Origin: Klebsiella pneumoniae
Lineage (GTDB): Bacteria > Pseudomonadota > Gammaproteobacteria > Ga0077536
NCBI GenBank assembly: GCA_945862315.1
Contig: CAMAXW010000010.1
Coordinates: 1-64,000 of the forward strand
Direction of reading: 5' to 3'
Length of the DNA: 64,000 nucleotides
Below are positions 61,036 through 64,000 of this stretch, piece by piece. Within the stretch, counting starts at the first letter, position 1. Each line of letters begins with the position of its first letter. The notes beneath the pieces were generated by a model, which saw only the letters and a program-made list of their open reading frames with translations, made no database searches and was not told the origin of the DNA. Position numbers and translations under genes: made by a program.

Positions 61036-62721
61036 ATGTCCCGAGTTGCCATCTCAGTCTTGCTCGCGGGTTTAGCGCTGTCAGCCAACGCTACCGACGT
61101 GCCCACCACCTCGCCGATCACCCAAGAAAAACTGTTGGCGGGCACTAGCAACACCGCGGAATGGTTGTTGTACGGCGGCAATTACAGCAATTGGCGGTTC
61201 AGCCCTTTGCACGACGTCAGTCGGGATACCGTGGGTAAACTGCAGGCAGCGTGGGTCTTCCAGACTGGCGTCCCCGGTCAACTGGAAGCCTCGCCCGTGG
61301 TGGCGGACGGCGTGCTGTTCTTAACGGCCGCGTATAACAACGTGTACGCCTTGGATGCGGTCACCGGCACCATTTTGTGGAAACACACCCATAAAATGCC
61401 CAGCGATATCGCCATTTGCTGCGGGCCCACTAACCGGGGCGTGGCCATTTCTGGCGATGCCGTGATCATGGGCACTTTGGACGCCCATCTCGTGGCCCTA
61501 GATCGCAAAACCGGCAAAGTGCTGTGGAATACCGAAATGGCCAAGCACAGCGACGGCTACAGCGCCACCTCCGCGCCGCTGGTGGTAGACGACTTGGTGT
61601 TCATGGGGATTTCCGGCGGCGAATATGGTGCCCGTGGCTTCATCGATGCTTACGAAGTGACAACCGGCAAACGTAAATGGCGGCGTTACACGGTGCCAGT
61701 CGCCGGTGAGCCGGGGGTCGAGAGCTGGGCAGGCGATTCGTGGAAAGTCGGCGGGGGCCCCGCGTGGGGTACCGGCGCCTACGACCCAGGCTCTAAAACG
61801 CTGTATTGGGCCACCGGCAACCCGTCGCCCGATTGGAATGGCGACACCCGCGAGGGCGATAACCTCTACACCGATTCCGCGCTGGCGTTAAACGTCGCCA
61901 CGGGCGACGTGAAATGGCATTTCCAATTCACCCCCCACGATGTCTGGGACTACGACGGCACCACCGGCATGTTCCTCATCGATACCCCGCAGGCCGGTGG
62001 CAGCAGCGTCAAGATGCTGGTACAGCCTAATCGCAACGGCTATCTCTATGCGTTAAACGCGGGCACTGGCAAGTTTTTACACGGTAAGCAGTACGTCGAC
62101 CAGTTGACCTGGTCGAAGGGTCTCGACGTCAACGGCCGGGCGCTAGCCGATCCAAAGTTCTACCCCATGGCGGGCGGTAATCCCGAGTGGATTTGCCCGG
62201 GCGCTATAGGCGGTCAAAACGGCGCGTATACCGCGGCCTACAGCCCGGCGACCAAGCTTATTTATGTGCCGGTGATCGAGAGCTGCGGCAAAATGGAGAA
62301 GCAGGCGGCCGTGTTTTTAAACGGCACGCCGTTTTGGGGTGGCGGCCCCGGCGAAACGCAGGCCGCGAACGGCTTGGCCTACGGCCATTTTTCGGCCTAT
62401 GACCCGCTCACCGGTGAGCGCAAGTGGTCTTGGAAAGACGAATATCCGATGGTCGGCGGCACGCTCGCAACGGCGGGCGGGGTGGTGTTCACCGGCAATC
62501 AAGCGGGTTATGTGCTGGCCTTCGATGACACCACGGGCAAAGTGTTATGGAAATTCCAAGCCGGCTCGGCGATACGGGGACAGCCCATTACCTACAAGAT
62601 TGCGGGTCGCCAGTACGTGGCGTTCGGGAGCGGCGGCGGTGGGCTCGCCATCCAAATCGCAGGACAACCCCCACTGGATACCCCCGGCAGTGCGCTGATG
62701 GTCTTCGCGTTGCCCCAGTGA
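61036..62721 (+). CDS. PQQ-dependent alcohol dehydrogenase, lanthanide (XoxF-like) type
   Basis: 561 residues from ATG 61036 (GGAG five bases upstream), signal peptide at residues 1-20. Eight-bladed quinoprotein propeller with tryptophan-docking repeats (LDAVTGTILWKH, LDRKTGKVLWN, AFDDTTGKVLWKF). Adjacent cysteines C128-C129 (AICCGPTNRG) form the rare vicinal disulfide next to PQQ. Metal ligands E196 and N262 are present; the catalytic Asp is D305, and D307 two residues on (HDVWDYDG) is the extra Asp that marks lanthanide-dependent enzymes, where calcium types have Ala. It oxidises an alcohol in the periplasm. It overlaps the XoxJ-like gene by four bases. Confidence 0.9.
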   Translation: MSRVAISVLLAGLALSANATDVPTTSPITQEKLLAGTSNTAEWLLYGGNYSNWRFSPLHDVSRDTVGKLQAAWVFQTGVPGQLEASPVVADGVLFLTAAYNNVYALDAVTGTILWKHTHKMPSDIAICCGPTNRGVAISGDAVIMGTLDAHLVALDRKTGKVLWNTEMAKHSDGYSATSAPLVVDDLVFMGISGGEYGARGFIDAYEVTTGKRKWRRYTVPVAGEPGVESWAGDSWKVGGGPAWGTGAYDPGSKTLYWATGNPSPDWNGDTREGDNLYTDSALALNVATGDVKWHFQFTPHDVWDYDGTTGMFLIDTPQAGGSSVKMLVQPNRNGYLYALNAGTGKFLHGKQYVDQLTWSKGLDVNGRALADPKFYPMAGGNPEWICPGAIGGQNGAYTAAYSPATKLIYVPVIESCGKMEKQAAVFLNGTPFWGGGPGETQAANGLAYGHFSAYDPLTGERKWSWKDEYPMVGGTLATAGGVVFTGNQAGYVLAFDDTTGKVLWKFQAGSAIRGQPITYKIAGRQYVAFGSGGGGLAIQIAGQPPLDTPGSALMVFALPQ

Positions 62722-63539
62722 AGTTGCTCCACCTCATAGCCCTGCTGGGGGCGAGCTTGGGTAGCCACGGCGTCAGTGCCGCGGCCCCTCTCAAGGTTTG
62801 CCTGTTGGAGCACAACGCGCCCTATTCAGAGCGAGCAGCCAATAGCGGCTTTGATCTGGCCACGGCCAACGCCGTGGCCGTGCGCCTGGGCCGCCCGTTA
62901 GAGGTGGTCTGGGTCGCGAACGAGGAGAAAATCACCGAAATCGAAGACAGCGATTATCCCACCCAACGTTTGCGCAAAGGTGCCTGCGACGTGCTGTTCA
63001 GCGTGCCCGGCCCGGCGCGCGATAGCCTGCGGGATATGCCCACCCTCGCGCTGGGCAAACCCTACTACGGGGCGGCTTTTGAACTGTACGGAAAAACCGA
63101 CGAACAGCGCCACGAGATACGTGACTTACGCGGCGCACCGGTTGCCATCCAAGCAGCAACGGTCGCAGCCTTTGCGCTGCATCTGGTGGGTGCGCAGCCC
63201 AAAACATCTTTCTCCCCCGCGCAGGCCTTGACCGCGCTCGCCACGGGTGAGGTTGAGTTCGCGTTATTGTGGGGGCCCACCGCCAGCTACCAGCTGACGC
63301 AGCATCCGGCGCCGGGCTTTGGGCCGGTTACCCACTACGTGCCGCCCGCCGCGCTAGCGTGGAACGAACACCTCGCCACACGGGAGGCAGATGCCGAGCT
63401 ACGGCAGGCGTTGGACACCGCGCTGGCGGCCCTCATGGCAGATGGCAGCCTACAAAAAATGGCGACCCAAAATGGCTTGCGGATACACCCACCCTTTGCC
63501 CGCACCTACACCTTGGGCGAGATGAATAACCTGCGCTAA
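62718..63539 (+). CDS. XoxJ/MxaJ-like periplasmic solute-binding protein
   Basis: 273 residues from GTG 62718, which overlaps the dehydrogenase stop (GTGA). A signal peptide (KLLHLIALLGASLGSHGVSA) is followed by a family 3 binding-protein fold: LKVCLLEHNAPYSERAANSGFDLATANAVAVRLG, later GTPVAIQ-like DLRGAPVAIQ and FALLWGPTASYQL. Such quinoprotein-associated binding proteins (XoxJ/MxaJ) accompany PQQ dehydrogenases and are thought to help activate or assemble the enzyme rather than feed an ABC transporter. No transporter genes are adjacent. Confidence 0.87.
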   Translation: MKLLHLIALLGASLGSHGVSAAAPLKVCLLEHNAPYSERAANSGFDLATANAVAVRLGRPLEVVWVANEEKITEIEDSDYPTQRLRKGACDVLFSVPGPARDSLRDMPTLALGKPYYGAAFELYGKTDEQRHEIRDLRGAPVAIQAATVAAFALHLVGAQPKTSFSPAQALTALATGEVEFALLWGPTASYQLTQHPAPGFGPVTHYVPPAALAWNEHLATREADAELRQALDTALAALMADGSLQKMATQNGLRIHPPFARTYTLGEMNNLR

Positions 63540-63781
63540 ATGACCCGCCGGCGGCGAACTGGCAGCGCTAAAGGCAAAGGGGCTACTTGCGCGCTACGCC
63601 TACCAAGAATGGTCGCCCGACCGCGGGTAGCTGAGGCGGCAACCGGCCGCGTGGGCACCGCCCAGCCCCACGTGCCAGGCGTTGGCACGACGCTTTTTCG
63701 CCCGCTCATCCCGCAACTCGCACGCAAGGCGCGCCCACCAGCAAAGCCTGGCAGATTCGCGGCTAGCGCTCTCTGCGCGGC

Positions 63782-63797
63782 TGTGATAATCATCACG
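63782..63797. promoter_or_regulatory. Crp/Fnr-type binding site candidate
   Basis: TGTGA-TAATCA-TCACG matches the CRP consensus TGTGA-N6-TCACA in nine of ten positions and also reads as an FNR/Anr-like GTGAT-N4-ATCAC. It lies about 53 bases before the rhodanese start, a usual activator distance. Confidence 0.45.
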
Positions 63798-63805
63798 TGA
63801 ACCTC

Positions 63806-63832
63806 GCGCTGAATGGCAGCGCAGAAATTTTT
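63806..63832 (+). terminator. Hairpin with T stretch before the rhodanese gene
   Basis: GCGCTG-AATGG-CAGCGC forms a 6-bp stem with a 5-base loop, followed by AGAAATTTTT. It could be the terminator of the PQQ dehydrogenase operon, or a 5' leader hairpin, since the rhodanese ATG is only about 18 bases downstream of it. Confidence 0.5.
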
Positions 63833-63849
63833 AACAGCGGGGTCGTGAC

Positions 63850-64000
63850 ATGCGGTGGACAGCTACTTTTCGCATTTTGTTAATCTGCCTCCTTGGCTTG
63901 ACGGCTAACGCCACCGCCGCTGACGCGCTGTGGATCGATGTGCGCTCGCCGGCAGAATATGCCACCGGCCATCTCAGTCTTGCGATCAATCTGCCGGTCG
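63850..64000 (+). CDS. Exported rhodanese-domain protein (3' end outside window)
   Basis: 50 residues visible. Signal peptide (RWTATFRILLICLLGLTANATAA) followed by the start of a rhodanese domain (ALWIDVRSPAEYATGHLSLAINLPV), close to periplasmic PspE-type proteins that transfer sulfane sulfur. The active-site Cys lies beyond the window edge. Placed after the quinoprotein genes but separated by 310 bases with its own candidate regulatory site. Confidence 0.82.
   Translation, partial: MRWTATFRILLICLLGLTANATAADALWIDVRSPAEYATGHLSLAINLPV

Larger units (their letters stand above)
63540..63849. other. Non-coding region between the XoxJ-like and rhodanese genes
   Basis: About 310 bases. The left 240 bases are GC-rich with short Arg-rich open frames on both strands and no family features. 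The right end holds a Crp/Fnr-type site and a hairpin, both listed separately. Confidence 0.55.

Noticed and set aside
1-64000. CRISPR arrays, prophage or integrated plasmid
   Set aside because: No regularly spaced repeat-spacer pattern, integrase, phage structural gene or replication gene was seen; the only clustered repeats are those at 5751-5874.

Overview
This 64 kb window is GC-rich, densely coded bacterial DNA. The gene families point to a proteobacterium, probably an uncultured gammaproteobacterium: DsbB, CysD plus fused CysNC, tandem DUF1329 proteins, a TorF-type porin, DUF1289, a fused B12-dependent mutase (IcmF) and a XoxF-like quinoprotein with a XoxJ-like partner. The organism looks like an aerobic chemoheterotroph specialised in acyl-CoA and aromatic catabolism. 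There is no rRNA, tRNA, CRISPR array, phage or intact insertion sequence in the window; the only mobile-type signal is a small repeat cluster in front of pgi.

Layout. 1-5.7 kb: tail of a membrane protein, a DsbB-like protein, a large membrane protein, a methyltransferase-glycosyltransferase fusion and a flippase-like protein. 5.7-7.7 kb: direct repeats, then phosphoglucose isomerase. 7.9-20.2 kb (minus strand): ten co-directional genes starting with a complete set of coenzyme F420 core biosynthesis genes (cofE, cofD, cofC, fused cofGH/fbiC), followed by a family III CoA transferase, a luciferase-like (LLM) oxidoreductase, two DUF1329 paralogues and two more LLM oxidoreductases. 20.5-27.6 kb (plus strand, divergent): an acyl-CoA operon with a methylsuccinyl-CoA dehydrogenase-like protein, a mesaconyl-CoA C1-C4 CoA transferase-like protein, an APH-type kinase, a two-subunit acyl-CoA dehydrogenase and an enoyl-CoA hydratase. 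27.6-30.5 kb: sulfate activation (cysD, cysNC). 30.7-31.5 kb: a decayed fourth LLM gene. 31.8-38.3 kb: GFA-type protein, ArsN2-like acetyltransferase, acyl-CoA synthetase, small membrane proteins, Na/Pi-type transporter and a crcB pair. 38.8-45.6 kb: a tight catabolic operon (alpha/beta hydrolase, CarAa-like Rieske oxygenase, ferredoxin-reductase, extradiol dioxygenase, amidase, M20-like protein). 45.7-48.4 kb: anti-sigma-type kinase and a MoxR/CoxE pair. 48.9-51.2 kb: porin, SCP2-like protein, alpha/beta hydrolase. 51.3-58.2 kb (minus): an operon of TetR regulator, IcmF, B12-binding-type protein, DUF1289, enoyl-CoA hydratase and quinone-oxidoreductase-like dehydrogenase. 58.3-60.9 kb: GT87-like protein, cyclic-nucleotide-binding protein, CMD-family protein. 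61.0-64 kb: PQQ dehydrogenase with a lanthanide-type Asp, its XoxJ-like partner, and the start of a rhodanese.

How the genes may work together. The most striking unit is the divergent pair at 7.9-27.6 kb. F420 synthesis is placed in one run with three LLM oxidoreductases and a CoA transferase, opposite an operon of acyl-CoA dehydrogenases. My inference is an F420-linked oxidation route that delivers an organic acid into CoA-ester metabolism, with a Mcd-Mct pair handling branched C5 dicarboxyl-CoA intermediates. A second, independent candidate pathway is the aromatic ring-cleavage operon at 38.8-45.6 kb, which has a carbazole-dioxygenase-like oxygenase plus an amidase. Functions are assigned from recalled family motifs only; no database search was possible.
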